Shown here: piece by piece, positions 26,278-34,930 of the stretch
Numbering within the stretch: position 1 is the first letter of the stretch
How the letters are laid out: each line of letters starts with the position of its first letter
DNA from: Deltaproteobacteria bacterium
GTDB lineage: Bacteria; Bdellovibrionota_B; Oligoflexia; Oligoflexales; Bog-1112
Reading direction: 5' to 3'
Assembly (NCBI GenBank): GCA_947466225.1
Contig: CANIBL010000006.1
Coordinates: 1-64,000 of the forward strand
Length of the DNA: 64,000 nt
Notes under the pieces: generated by a model
The model's input: only the letters and a program-made list of their open reading frames with translations
Database searches by the model: none
Told to the model about the DNA's origin: nothing
Translations under genes and position numbers: made by a program

Positions 26278-26537
26278 GGGGTTGGAGCAGTGATCACGTG
26301 TACCTGACGTTTATCTTTGCCAAGAGCCTGATACGTAACGATACCGTTTGCTTTTGCGTACAAGGTAAAGTCTTTTCCTGTGCCGACGTTCACGCCTGCA
26401 TGAAAAGAGCTACCCACTTGACGAATAATGATGGCGCCAGTTTGCACCGCTTGTCCGCCGTATACTTTAATACCGCGACGTTGGGAGTTTGAATCCCGAC
26501 CGTTCTTGGTACTACCCCCTGCTTTTTTGTGTGCCAT
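26274..26537 (-). CDS. rpmA: 50S ribosomal protein L27
   Basis: The 87-aa protein starts [20 protein letters not shown], the conserved L27 N-terminus that reaches the peptidyl transferase centre. There is no Firmicute-type cleavable N-terminal extension. The body has [10 protein letters not shown] and [12 protein letters not shown]. It is 41 bp after rplU and overlaps obgE by 4 bp. Confidence 0.97.
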   Translation of the reverse strand: MAHKKAGGSTKNGRDSNSQRRGIKVYGGQAVQTGAIIIRQVGSSFHAGVNVGTGKDFTLYAKANGIVTYQALGKDKRQVHVITAPTP

Positions 26538-26578
26538 GTTAACACCCTTCTCTATCTACCGGCCCCAATTCCATTGAA

Positions 26579-26887
26579 TTAGGCCTGGATGGTTTCAATC
26601 TCGATCACAGTAACGGGTTGGGCATGTCCGTAAGATTTTTTGTGGTTTTTTCTGCGTTTATACTTGAAAACCAAGATCTTAGGATTGCGCTTTTGCTCTT
26701 TGATCACCGCATGCACAGCAGCATTGGCTACCGTTGGGGCGCCAAATACCGGCGTCTCGCCGCCCAGCATCAATACACGATCAAAAACAACCTTGTCCCC
26801 TGCTTTGCCTTCAAGACGATCGATGACAAGGGATTCACCTTGTGCAACGCGATACTGATGGCCCCCTGCTTGAATCACTGCATACAT
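26579..26887 (-). CDS. rplU: 50S ribosomal protein L21
   Basis: The 102-aa product starts MYAVIQAGGHQYRVAQGE, typical of L21, and ends with the basic KYKRRKNHKKSYGHAQPVT region that binds 23S rRNA. The ATG at 26887 is chosen by family alignment; the upstream frame to 26962 is not L21-like. Leads the rplU-rpmA-obgE-nadD-rsfS group. Confidence 0.96.
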   Translation of the reverse strand: MYAVIQAGGHQYRVAQGESLVIDRLEGKAGDKVVFDRVLMLGGETPVFGAPTVANAAVHAVIKEQKRNPKILVFKYKRRKNHKKSYGHAQPVTVIEIETIQA

Positions 26888-26974
26888 AGCGCAAAAACCT
26901 CTTAATAAACGGAATACTCGGGAGGAGTAATAAAAAAATTTGACATGACAATATCTATGCAATACCCGGAATTG

Positions 26975-28153
26975 TCAAGGTGAAACACCACAACGGCCCC
27001 ATTTTGCCGCGATTCTGTCGTACAAAACAGCAAAGCCCCCATTTCCCAGTACATTTACGAGAGTGGTCAACGAATCCAGCAAAATATCGAGGGCTACCAC
27101 GATCGCGATCATTTCCGGGGTAAAGTGCAGATATTTCTCTAAAACCGGCATCATAATAAAAGTAGACCCCCCTGGAATGGCAGCAGCAGCAAACCGCGAC
27201 AGGGTCAATGAACTCGCCATGATCAAAAAGGGTACCAGCTCTGGCATCGGGAAGTTAAACATTTTCATCACAGCCAAAGCCAAGATAATCATGTTCAAGC
27301 TATCACCCATCAGGTGAATGTTTACTGTGGTAGAAATCGAAAGTTCAGCATGACCCGAGTTCTGGGTATTTTTAGCAGCAGCCTCCAAGCTCAACGGCAA
27401 TGCTGCCGCACTGGAACCTGCACAGAAACCCAAAATTCCAGCTGGTACTACATTTTTCAGACCGACAATCGCCTTACGCAACGAAAAGCGAAAACTCACC
27501 CAATAGAGGAGGAGCAAGTAGGAAGCCTCCACCAGCAAGATGGTACCCAGCACCCACCCCAGTTTCGCCACTAATACTGAGAGCACACCTTGATACAATA
27601 AGTCTAAGGTGAACCCAAAGACCAACAAGGGAAAGACGGGAAGAAAGATACGCTGTAGCAAGAACAACAAGATGCGATTGCCTCGCTGGGTACACGCAGC
27701 AAATCTCACTGGCGCAAGCCGAGAGAGCATGGGAGCGAGCACCAAGCTTCCGAGCAACAGGTACTCGTTACCAAACGGCAAGAGTTGCACGTTAAAGCGC
27801 CATAACGCCTCGAGCCCCGTGCCGGCGGAAGAAGCCGGTAGCGCCAAATGAATCAAGGAAAGCAGCGGCATACCGAGTGTATAGGAATACAACGACCCCA
27901 AAATTCCAGACAGAAAAACAGCAACGAAAAGCCCCCCAATCACAGTTCCCCAGCTGGCCCCTCGTTTTTGATTTTGTAAAAAAGCGTGGAAGATACTGAG
28001 GACGATCAAGAAAGGCACGACCATCACCATGGCATCCTTCACCGCAAGCCCCAACGTGTAGAAAAGCTGGGTGAAAAAGGGAGGGAGAAAATGAAACGAC
28101 AGAACAGCTGCCACAATGGCAAGCAATAAGCGAATGGGCAACGATACTTTCAT
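26975..28153 (-). CDS. dicarboxylate/amino acid:cation symporter family protein
   Basis: The 392-aa protein has 8-10 hydrophobic helices. It looks like a DAACS (SLC1/GltP/DctA-type) carrier: a GFCAGSSAAALPLSLEAA segment near residue 255 matches the serine-rich re-entrant loop, and STTVNIHLMGDSLNMIILAL matches the NMDGT region (here HLMGDS, altered). The late AAIPGGSTFIMMPVL and DILLDSLTTLVNVLGNG segments fit the second loop and the final helix (family D...R/T-x-x-NV). Substrate is unclear because the NMDGT motif is changed. It sits 45 bp from repeat element B. Confidence 0.82.
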   Translation of the reverse strand: MKVSLPIRLLLAIVAAVLSFHFLPPFFTQLFYTLGLAVKDAMVMVVPFLIVLSIFHAFLQNQKRGASWGTVIGGLFVAVFLSGILGSLYSYTLGMPLLSLIHLALPASSAGTGLEALWRFNVQLLPFGNEYLLLGSLVLAPMLSRLAPVRFAACTQRGNRILLFLLQRIFLPVFPLLVFGFTLDLLYQGVLSVLVAKLGWVLGTILLVEASYLLLLYWVSFRFSLRKAIVGLKNVVPAGILGFCAGSSAAALPLSLEAAAKNTQNSGHAELSISTTVNIHLMGDSLNMIILALAVMKMFNFPMPELVPFLIMASSLTLSRFAAAAIPGGSTFIMMPVLEKYLHFTPEMIAIVVALDILLDSLTTLVNVLGNGGFAVLYDRIAAKWGRCGVSP

Positions 28154-28198
28154 GGCGTCTTTCTTTTCTTATTCTTTCTTTTTTCGTAACTCGCTATT

Positions 28199-28700
28199 TT
28201 TCGGAACCAGCTGCGCAGTTTCCGAACCTCCTTGCTGAGGAACGGGAGAGAAACGAAAGCTTGGGGAAAAAGCTCATGAGGAGACACGGCCGGCGCACAG
28301 ACAGAATCTTCCCACCTCTCAAAATCGCAGATTGGACTTACTTCATGGACAGCAAATTCTGTGGCTGCGATTTGTGACCCGGCGGGCCCCTTCTGTCTGG
28401 CTGCCCGTGTCTTATCTAGGCTTTTTTCCCAAGCTCTCGTTTTATTCTCCTCTTTGCAGAGGAAAGATGCGGATAATAAGATAGTCGGAGATACGACCCA
28501 GGGCAGCAGATCGGAGGGGCCCAACGGGTCACAAATTGCAGCCAAGGGTGTAGGGACCTTGACGAAATTTTTGCCTGCAATTTTGAGAGGTGGGGGGATC
28601 CGATCGTCGCGCCGGCCTTGGTCGTATCTCCGACTATCTTATTATCCGCATCTTCACCTCCCTGGCAAGGAGGTTCGGAAACTGCGCAGCTGGTTCCGAA
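28199..28700. repeat. large composite palindromic element, copy B
   Basis: This 502-bp copy starts TTCGGAACCAGCTGCGCAGT and ends with the inverse; the terminal repeat includes GAACCTCCTTGC. Arm 1 carries CAGACAGAA/TTCTGTCTG and the first loop kind (TTCATGGACAGCAAATTCTG). Arm 2 carries GATCGG/CCGATC and the second loop kind. The arm 2 outer stem (GCGGATAATAAGATAGTCGG and complement) is long and nearly perfect but differs fully from the matching stems of copies A and C. The central TCCTCT/AGAGGA hairpin replaces the palindrome of copy A. It lies between lepB and the symporter gene, which share a strand. Confidence 0.85.
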
Positions 28701-28721
28701 AAAAACATCCAAAAAAAAGCA

Positions 28722-29423
28722 TTACTCCAATTTTTTACCAAATCTGTCAGTCCGTAATTTTGGCAAAAACCCTTCGGTTTGCGAATCTAAAGAAAGGTAA
28801 ACCCAGAGAGCCTTTCCCTTGATATTCTCTCGCGGCACAAATCCCCACATGCGGCTATCAGCGCTATTATCTCGGTTGTCACCCATGAAGAAATAATGGC
28901 CTTCTGGCACAGTCCATTTCTGCGTAAGTGTGACTGATGTATGTGGCAAGCGTTGCACTGTATAGGTTTTACCAAAAGCCGTCTCTTGGTACTGGCCCCC
29001 TTCCGTCACCAATCGCATGGTCTCATAGGGATCTGAAATAGAGGTTTGGAACCGAATGTCATTGACTGTGATGAATCCATCCGTCACTTCGATTTTATCC
29101 CCCGGAAGACCGATCAACCGCTTCACATAATTGATGGAGGGATCGAGCGGGTAATCAAACACCACGATATCTGCCCGCTGAGGATCTCCAAAATGCTTAA
29201 TCTGAATATTGGTAAATGGTACGCGCAAATCGTAGGCCATCTTATTCACAATGAGACGATCCCCTGGCTCAATATTATGAGCCATAGATCCCGTAGGCAC
29301 GGTGTAGTTGGCAATAAAAATGGATTTAAACGCAAATACCCCGAGTACAATCAGCGCAATGTGAATGCCTTCTTTGATCCATTTCTTCATCTGAGATTCT
29401 GGTTGGTTCATACTGATACTCAT
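28722..29423 (-). CDS. lepB: signal peptidase I
   Basis: Inner-membrane protease that removes signal peptides from exported proteins. The 233-aa product has one N-terminal TM (about 18-36), and the catalytic Ser lies in VPTGSM (near residue 43). The Lys is in NYVKRLIGLPGDKI (near 93), and the box E motif GDNRDNSADSRMWGFVP follows near residue 180. ATG 29423 overlaps the dapB stop (ATGA), an unusual coupling of cell-wall precursor and secretion genes. Only one TM suggests the shorter form of the enzyme. Confidence 0.95.
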   Translation of the reverse strand: MSISMNQPESQMKKWIKEGIHIALIVLGVFAFKSIFIANYTVPTGSMAHNIEPGDRLIVNKMAYDLRVPFTNIQIKHFGDPQRADIVVFDYPLDPSINYVKRLIGLPGDKIEVTDGFITVNDIRFQTSISDPYETMRLVTEGGQYQETAFGKTYTVQRLPHTSVTLTQKWTVPEGHYFFMGDNRDNSADSRMWGFVPRENIKGKALWVYLSLDSQTEGFLPKLRTDRFGKKLE

Positions 29424-30109
29424 GCAAGGCCCTTTTCTGTAATTTCAACCTGATCCAAGGTATAATATCCGACTGTCTGTTTTTGTAGCCACGTCATCAA
29501 CCGCAGTGCCCCTTGCGCATAGACCATACGAGAGAGGCTCTGATGACACAACGTCAACCGCTCCTGGGGCCCCAAAAACTCGATGGTGTGCTCCCCAAGT
29601 CCCTCCCCTCCTCGCACCGAAGCAATAGAAGGATTCAAAGACCCTAGCTGCTCTGCAAGATACAGCGCTGTGCCACTGGGTGCATCCTTCTTGTTGCGCT
29701 GGTGGATCTCTCGCATCTCCACATCAAACCCAAGAGATGCCAACACCTTGGCTTGTCGCAGCAGTCGCGATAGCACCAAAATGCCCAAAGAACAATTGGG
29801 TGCATACAACACCCGATGTCGTAGGCTGACTTCCCGCCAAGCCTGCAGCTGGGCTTCGGACAATCCGGTCGTACCCAACAAAATCCAAAGCGGAGTCTCC
29901 ACCTGTTGGACAAACGCCAATAAAGCTGCGTTACCCGCAGCTGAAGAAAAATCTACGATGGAGGTTGTAGAGGCCAGGGAAGCTGCCGTCAGCGGCTGTT
30001 CCGACGCGCTCCCCCCTGCGTACCAGAAAGTTGGGGCGGATTCTAGTGCTTCTTGCAGGGCCCGGCCCACTTTTCCCTGACAACCGTGAATCCAAAGCGG
30101 TGTTTTCAT
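29420..30109 (-). CDS. dapB: 4-hydroxy-tetrahydrodipicolinate reductase
   Basis: NAD(P)H-dependent second committed step to diaminopimelate and lysine. The 229-aa product is shorter than the usual 265-270 aa. The nucleotide-binding loop reads GCQGKVGRAL instead of the common GAxGRMG. The active-site region EIHQRNKKDAPSGTAL (near residue 145) and the APNCSLGILVL segment are conserved. It starts directly after the dapA stop (ATG next to TAG) and overlaps lepB, forming a dapA-dapB-lepB operon. Confidence 0.92.
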   Translation of the reverse strand: MKTPLWIHGCQGKVGRALQEALESAPTFWYAGGSASEQPLTAASLASTTSIVDFSSAAGNAALLAFVQQVETPLWILLGTTGLSEAQLQAWREVSLRHRVLYAPNCSLGILVLSRLLRQAKVLASLGFDVEMREIHQRNKKDAPSGTALYLAEQLGSLNPSIASVRGGEGLGEHTIEFLGPQERLTLCHQSLSRMVYAQGALRLMTWLQKQTVGYYTLDQVEITEKGLA

Positions 30110-31012
30110 CTAGGCCACACTTTCTAGGGAAAATTCCCGTACCGCCTCTGCAATTCGTTGTGCAACCTCAGAGGCAACGGGTGCCAAGGGAGTTCTAACC
30201 TCATTGCGACACAGCCCTTTTGCCGCAAGGGCCGCTTTAATGGGCGTTGGGTTGGTATCGCATTCGAGCAGATGCATAAGGGGCAGCAGCTCACGATAAA
30301 TCGCACGTGCACGTTGCGTATCCCCACAGGAGAAGGCCCGGTCCATCTCTACACAAGCTTCTGGAAATACATTACTTATGACGCTAATCCAGCCGTGACT
30401 ACCCACGGCACGACTGGCCAAAAATGTAAGGTCATCCCCTGATAAAAGGGGCTGCGCAGAGATTTGCGCAGCCCGTGACAGCAATACCATATCTCCACTA
30501 GAGTCTTTAAACATCGCAATATGTGGCAACTGAGAGAGCAACCCAAACTCTTCTACCGTTAAGCGTCGCCCCGTACGACTGGGCACATGGTAAATACAAA
30601 TTGGGGCGTTTACTTCTCGCCCTAGCGTTTCATAGTGCCGAATCAACCCTTGGGTATTGGGTTTTACGTAAGGCGGCGTCACCACCAGCAGACTCTCAGC
30701 CCCTGCCTCAATTGCAAGCTTGGATAACTCCACCGTTTGCCCGGTGTGGCTCAACCCCGTACCCGCCATAAGGCGTATTCGGCCTTGTAAAACTGCATGG
30801 GCGCGTCGAATCACAGACAAGCGCTCCTGCATACTGAGCGAGGCCGACTCACCGGTAGAGCCGATGACCACGACACCGGTAACACCGGCAGTTACTTGCC
30901 TTTCAAGACAGACATCCAAGGCCTGCCAGTCGATGGAGCCTGTTTCATCAAAGGGGGTGACCATCGCGGTCCAAACGCCGGTTGGGATCAGAGGATTTTT
31001 GGGTTGATTCAT
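30110..31012 (-). CDS. dapA: 4-hydroxy-tetrahydrodipicolinate synthase
   Basis: Aldolase that condenses pyruvate with aspartate semialdehyde in the DAP/lysine route. The 300-aa TIM-barrel protein has GSTGESASL (pyruvate-binding loop, near residue 47), the tyrosine of YHVPSRTGR (near 140) and the Schiff-base lysine in AMFKDSSGD (near 167). The start overlaps the upstream 478-aa gene by 65 bp, which is more than usual, but the TGVWTAMVTPF start is standard for the family. asd, the preceding enzyme, is at 52 kb. Confidence 0.95.
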   Translation of the reverse strand: MNQPKNPLIPTGVWTAMVTPFDETGSIDWQALDVCLERQVTAGVTGVVVIGSTGESASLSMQERLSVIRRAHAVLQGRIRLMAGTGLSHTGQTVELSKLAIEAGAESLLVVTPPYVKPNTQGLIRHYETLGREVNAPICIYHVPSRTGRRLTVEEFGLLSQLPHIAMFKDSSGDMVLLSRAAQISAQPLLSGDDLTFLASRAVGSHGWISVISNVFPEACVEMDRAFSCGDTQRARAIYRELLPLMHLLECDTNPTPIKAALAAKGLCRNEVRTPLAPVASEVAQRIAEAVREFSLESVA

Positions 31013-32384
31013 CGGTAGTTTCTTTTTTGCGAGTGAGATCTTTTTTTGTGGTGACTGACTTTGGCGCTATCTCATGAAAAGGGATATCCGGTTGCAACTG
31101 CAACGCATCGCTCTTGGGCAAGGTTTTAACCCCACACCCCCACATTCCAATTACCAGGAATCCGAGGGAAAGGAGAACTGAAAATCGCTCGAGAAGAGAA
31201 GCAGCAGAAGAGAGACATCTCTCTTTCTCCCCAGCGCTCTCCCTGCGAATCGAGGCCGATTGCGCGTGCTCCTGAAGCTGCTGTAAACATTGAGGGGATA
31301 GCGCTACATGAATCTGCCCCAGTTCACCAGGTAGAACCTCATGAGGCGAAATACCATGGGTGACACAATACCCCAACAGGGCTTGCACCGCAGCGCGGGC
31401 CCGCTCCAGAGGCACCCCCTCACCCATCAACGTATCCCATAGGCGACGCTCTACTGCACGTGAAACAGGCACTTTTCCTAGCTCCACGCTCCCTTCTCTG
31501 CTCATGATCTCTAGAAGAGTGGCTTGCACCTGCCCCATGGCATCTTGCATACGCAAAAACCCCACTAAATAGGATACGCGCACCTGCTCTTGCTCCAACA
31601 GCCCCGCTTCAGGCGAAACCGCCACTCCCTCCATCTGCTGAATAGCCACGCGCAGCCCCCGGTAGTGGGCCCAACATACACCGTTGACTCCGAGTGCACC
31701 ATGGGGAGAGACTCCCATGCGCAGCAAAACGGCCTCCACCCAATCCGTAAACCTGCGATAGATGGCCACCAACTCTTGATGGGCGTGCGTTACCCAAACC
31801 ACGGAGAAAAGCCGGGTTTCCACCTCCTCAAAACCCAATGCCTCCGCCAACTCTTGATCTGCGCGTACCTCTTCTGGCAAAGCGCCTGCAAGTGCATGCG
31901 GCATCCAACGCGCCATCTGCCCCGCTACCCGCTGAAGCCCCTTGCACCCTTGCTCTATAGCATGCGCTAGCTCCAGCAATACCTCTGCATACCCGGCATC
32001 TCCCTCTACCCCCTGTTGTGCATAGCAAATAAAGGATCGAGTCAGGTGAGCCGGCACTTTTTCAGAAAGAGCTGCACCAAAATGACGCCACTGTTGCATC
32101 GCCTCTTGCAAGAGCGGACGCAACGTTAGATGAAAAAAATTCTGGGAAATTCGATACGCCCCATACCGGACCTGTAAGAGTGCGACAAAGTCACACTGTG
32201 AAATTGCCGCCTCCCATGGAGAGTCAGAGGGAGAGCGAGAAATAATGGAAAGAAAGTCTCTCACATCCTGCACATAATGAGGGGATAGGAGACCCCGACG
32301 AGGCAGGACCTCTGCAAAAGCTGCGAGAAAGCGCACCCCATCCGCATCATCGATTTTTTTTCGATACGTGGGCAGCCCTGTCAT
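30948..32384 (-). CDS. degenerate ArgH-like protein fused to an LptM-like lipoprotein tail
   Basis: The 478-aa protein is helix-rich. Residues about 270-390 (VPVSRAVERRLWDTLMGEGV onward, then VQALLGYCVTHGI and the ELGQIH...LSPQCLQQL end) resemble the C-terminal helices of argininosuccinate lyase, but the GSSxMPxKxN signature is missing, so it is probably not an active lyase. From about residue 410 a hydrophobic stretch with WGCGVKTLPKS resembles LptM-type lipoproteins (GCGxKxPLY) often found beside lysA/dap genes. I see no separate start for that part. Overlap with dapA suggests coupling. Both resemblances are weak and need profile searches. Confidence 0.5.
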   Translation of the reverse strand: MTGLPTYRKKIDDADGVRFLAAFAEVLPRRGLLSPHYVQDVRDFLSIISRSPSDSPWEAAISQCDFVALLQVRYGAYRISQNFFHLTLRPLLQEAMQQWRHFGAALSEKVPAHLTRSFICYAQQGVEGDAGYAEVLLELAHAIEQGCKGLQRVAGQMARWMPHALAGALPEEVRADQELAEALGFEEVETRLFSVVWVTHAHQELVAIYRRFTDWVEAVLLRMGVSPHGALGVNGVCWAHYRGLRVAIQQMEGVAVSPEAGLLEQEQVRVSYLVGFLRMQDAMGQVQATLLEIMSREGSVELGKVPVSRAVERRLWDTLMGEGVPLERARAAVQALLGYCVTHGISPHEVLPGELGQIHVALSPQCLQQLQEHAQSASIRRESAGEKERCLSSAASLLERFSVLLSLGFLVIGMWGCGVKTLPKSDALQLQPDIPFHEIAPKSVTTKKDLTRKKETTDESTQKSSDPNRRLDRDGHPL

Positions 32385-32440
32385 GTGGTTCTCCCTATAT
32401 TGTTACGTCACATATACAGCGTGACAGTTTTGTTATTGGA

Positions 32441-32491
32441 GAACCATCTTATTGGGGAAACTGCGCAGCTGGTTCCCCAATAAGATGGTTC
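32441..32491. repeat. solo end-palindrome of the large repeat family
   Basis: The 51-bp palindrome has arms GAACCATCTTATTGGGG and complement around the core AAACTGCGCAGCTGGTT, the same core that bounds the three large elements. It may be a deletion remnant (like a solo LTR) or a minimal element. Outside it TTATTGG and GGTTCCCCA are partly repeated. It sits between the ends of two minus-strand genes. No U-tract follows on either strand, so a terminator role is doubtful. Confidence 0.75.
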
Positions 32492-32510
32492 CCCAGGGAA
32501 AAAACAAGTA

Positions 32511-34088
32511 CTAGAAATTCAGCACCAAATACGTTTGCAAGAGAGTCTGGCCCAGTGGATGATGATCCTCGTCAATGCGCCACGCATCCCCTGGCATCAA
32601 ATAGCCAGCACTCACACCCCAGTCCATGCCCTTGTCGATATGCATCGAATATGTGGCATCGAGCTCATATCCCAAGGTAGATCCATAATACCCAACCTTT
32701 TTGGTGGTCTGGTTATTATAGTAGGTATGCACTTCATCGGGCATTTTTTCATTCAAGGCAGCATACACCAGCCGAGTCTCAAAATTCCCGTACTGCATGT
32801 TCTCGTATCGGTACCCCAAGGTATACACGCTGGCATTCATCACACGAGTGGAATCAAAGGCTCCATCTACCGCAAGGTCATCGATATCGGGACGTCCATT
32901 AAATAAAATCAACGCAGGATGAAAATTTCGGTTGAAACTCATGGCCTTTGTCGATGCAGTACGTTGTTGATCCCCCACTGTGGCATCTGCCCCGGAGTAA
33001 TACCCTTGAGCAGCACCCGGCGCATAGGTAAAGCCCGTGAAAAGCACATGACGAATCAGATCCCCTTGGTGATAGCGATCCGGTCCGATTTGACGACCCG
33101 ATTGAGAGAAAACCCAATCCAAGCCTACTGTTCCCCCAATGGAGTCCATCTTATTCACCGCAACATCGTTTTGGTCCTGTATGGCACCCCCAAAGCGCGA
33201 CACATTGGGATCCCCGGTTTTTCCTAACCGCAAGAGAACCTCAGAGCGCAAAGAAAAGCGCCCCAAATAAAAACCCGAGTACAAGTCAATAAAAGTTAAA
33301 TCGGTACTCGTACCGCCAGAATCCACACTGGCAGAGCTCAACTTGGCAACATATACCCCCACCTGCTTTGAAAAGGCAGAGGCAGTGAATTGAGACGCAC
33401 GATCATCCAACTCGATGGTGAAGTACAATTGATTCAGAACCCCACCGCGGCTATTGGGCCCTTGTACTTGTGAAACCTCGTCTTTAGCCCCCGGCAACAC
33501 AACGCTAGACCCCGTCTCAGATAGCTGGTCAAAACCGAGAGTAAAGCCTAAATTCTGCGCCTTTTGCATATTCACATGGCAGCTCACCCCGTCGAAGGTA
33601 CTGGCAGAGGTATCAAAAGGCGTGTGCCCAGCATCCAGAAAGAGCCCCATACCCCACTGGCGATCCCGGCGACCGATATCGAGCAGACAGTACTCAAATG
33701 CATGTTGCGCGTATAATTTGGTGATCTGCGGGGTGTATTTTTTATACCCCGGCTCAGAAGTATCCTGATTGGAACCTACACATTTTTCATCGGATCCAGC
33801 CCGACAAGAAGTGGGTTTCGCCGTATCTCCCATATAAGCAGCACGGGGATCATCAAAGACTCGCAGTTCAGAAAAGAAACTGGATTTCTCGCTGGCACGC
33901 CCTTCGAGTTCTAAACGAAAGGTTTGGTCGATGGCGCGATACGTACCTCGCTCAGACGAAGCCCCGGGATTGGTGCGAAGCTCGCCACGCGCCCCATAGA
34001 ACCCTTTTCCATCCAGAAAAAAAGCCCAACCGGTGCTAGAAAGCCACCCAGCCACAAGAGCCGTCGTGAGTCGTCCATATTTTCTCAT
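32511..34088 (-). CDS. outer-membrane porin-like barrel protein
   Basis: The 525-aa product starts MRKYGRLTTALVAGWLSSTGWA (signal peptide) and then shows many amphipathic strands (RLELEGRASEKSSFFSELRVF, FETRLVYAALNEKM) ending TYLVLNF with a C-terminal aromatic, as expected of an outer-membrane barrel. ATG 34088 overlaps the ymdB stop (ATGA). The frame extends to 34193 without support. Paired cysteines near residues 85-95 and 140-150 could form loop disulfides. It may be an alginate-export or LbtU-type porin, but I cannot decide. Confidence 0.75.
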   Translation of the reverse strand: MRKYGRLTTALVAGWLSSTGWAFFLDGKGFYGARGELRTNPGASSERGTYRAIDQTFRLELEGRASEKSSFFSELRVFDDPRAAYMGDTAKPTSCRAGSDEKCVGSNQDTSEPGYKKYTPQITKLYAQHAFEYCLLDIGRRDRQWGMGLFLDAGHTPFDTSASTFDGVSCHVNMQKAQNLGFTLGFDQLSETGSSVVLPGAKDEVSQVQGPNSRGGVLNQLYFTIELDDRASQFTASAFSKQVGVYVAKLSSASVDSGGTSTDLTFIDLYSGFYLGRFSLRSEVLLRLGKTGDPNVSRFGGAIQDQNDVAVNKMDSIGGTVGLDWVFSQSGRQIGPDRYHQGDLIRHVLFTGFTYAPGAAQGYYSGADATVGDQQRTASTKAMSFNRNFHPALILFNGRPDIDDLAVDGAFDSTRVMNASVYTLGYRYENMQYGNFETRLVYAALNEKMPDEVHTYYNNQTTKKVGYYGSTLGYELDATYSMHIDKGMDWGVSAGYLMPGDAWRIDEDHHPLGQTLLQTYLVLNF

Positions 34089-34930
34089 GTTGTACTGTCT
34101 CCCACTTGATTCATATCTGACATCTTCCAACGAAAGCGAGCGACATGTCGGCAGTGCCCCGTTGCTTGATCCACATCCGCTACCAGAAAACAAAACCAGG
34201 GATCTTTCTTCGAAGGCTCAAATTTCTTCGAAGGTTGATCCAAAAACCGGCGCAACGAGTGCTCAGTTTCAATTCCAATCACCGAGTCGTAGGCGCCTGT
34301 CATGCCAAGATCTGTGACAAACCCGGTCTTCTCCGCAAAAATTCGCTCATCGGCTGTAGGACAATGGGTGTGCGTGCCATAGAAGAGAGAAACGCGGCCT
34401 ACGGCGTATTGGGCCAATGCCTGCTTCTCACTCGAGGTCTCTGCATGGAAGTCTACAACGCGCACCTTCACTGCAGGCGGAATCTGCTGCAACACCCGAT
34501 CCAGAGTCAAAAAAGGACACCGATTCTCTCCCTTCATAAATACGCGACCCAATAGATTAATCACCGCATATCGACACCCGGAGGAGGACTCTTTGACGAC
34601 AAATCCCTCGCGCGTTTCCTCAACGTTATACATATTTGCAGGGACAAGCAACTCGCGATATTTCGACTTATAGGTGTATATTTCCTTCTTGTCGGCCCAA
34701 TGATTACCCGTGGTGATCACATGGATCCCACTGTCTTGCAGAAACTGCTGCAAGACTTTTTCTGTGATACCAAAACCGCCCGAGGCATTTTCTCCATTGG
34801 CGATGATGATATCTGGCATAAATTGGTTTTTGGCCTCTTGCAGCCCGATCTCCAAGCACTCCCGCCCGGCTCGCCCCATAATATCGCCAATGGCGAGGAT
34901 CCTGACCGTAGATTCTCCTTTAGGTTGCAT
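34085..34930 (-). CDS. ymdB: YmdB-type metallophosphoesterase
   Basis: The 281-aa protein has the calcineurin-like motifs of the YmdB/TIGR00282 group: RILAIGDIMGRAG (about 9-21), IIANGENASGG, TTGNHWADK, VDFHAETSSEK and GTHTHCPTADER, ending with TDLGMTG. YmdB cleaves 2',3'-cyclic nucleotides in Bacillus and works beside RNase Y. The gene directly follows rny here, with an 11-bp overlap, so the association is conserved. The first ATG at 34930 lies inside the end of rny. Confidence 0.93.
   Translation of the reverse strand: MQPKGESTVRILAIGDIMGRAGRECLEIGLQEAKNQFMPDIIIANGENASGGFGITEKVLQQFLQDSGIHVITTGNHWADKKEIYTYKSKYRELLVPANMYNVEETREGFVVKESSSGCRYAVINLLGRVFMKGENRCPFLTLDRVLQQIPPAVKVRVVDFHAETSSEKQALAQYAVGRVSLFYGTHTHCPTADERIFAEKTGFVTDLGMTGAYDSVIGIETEHSLRRFLDQPSKKFEPSKKDPWFCFLVADVDQATGHCRHVARFRWKMSDMNQVGDSTT

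Noticed and set aside
29583-30080. 165-aa frame opposite dapB
   Set aside because: Antisense to a clear dapB.
32441-32491. Solo palindrome as an intrinsic terminator
   Set aside because: There is no T-run after the hairpin on either strand, and the core matches the repeat family.
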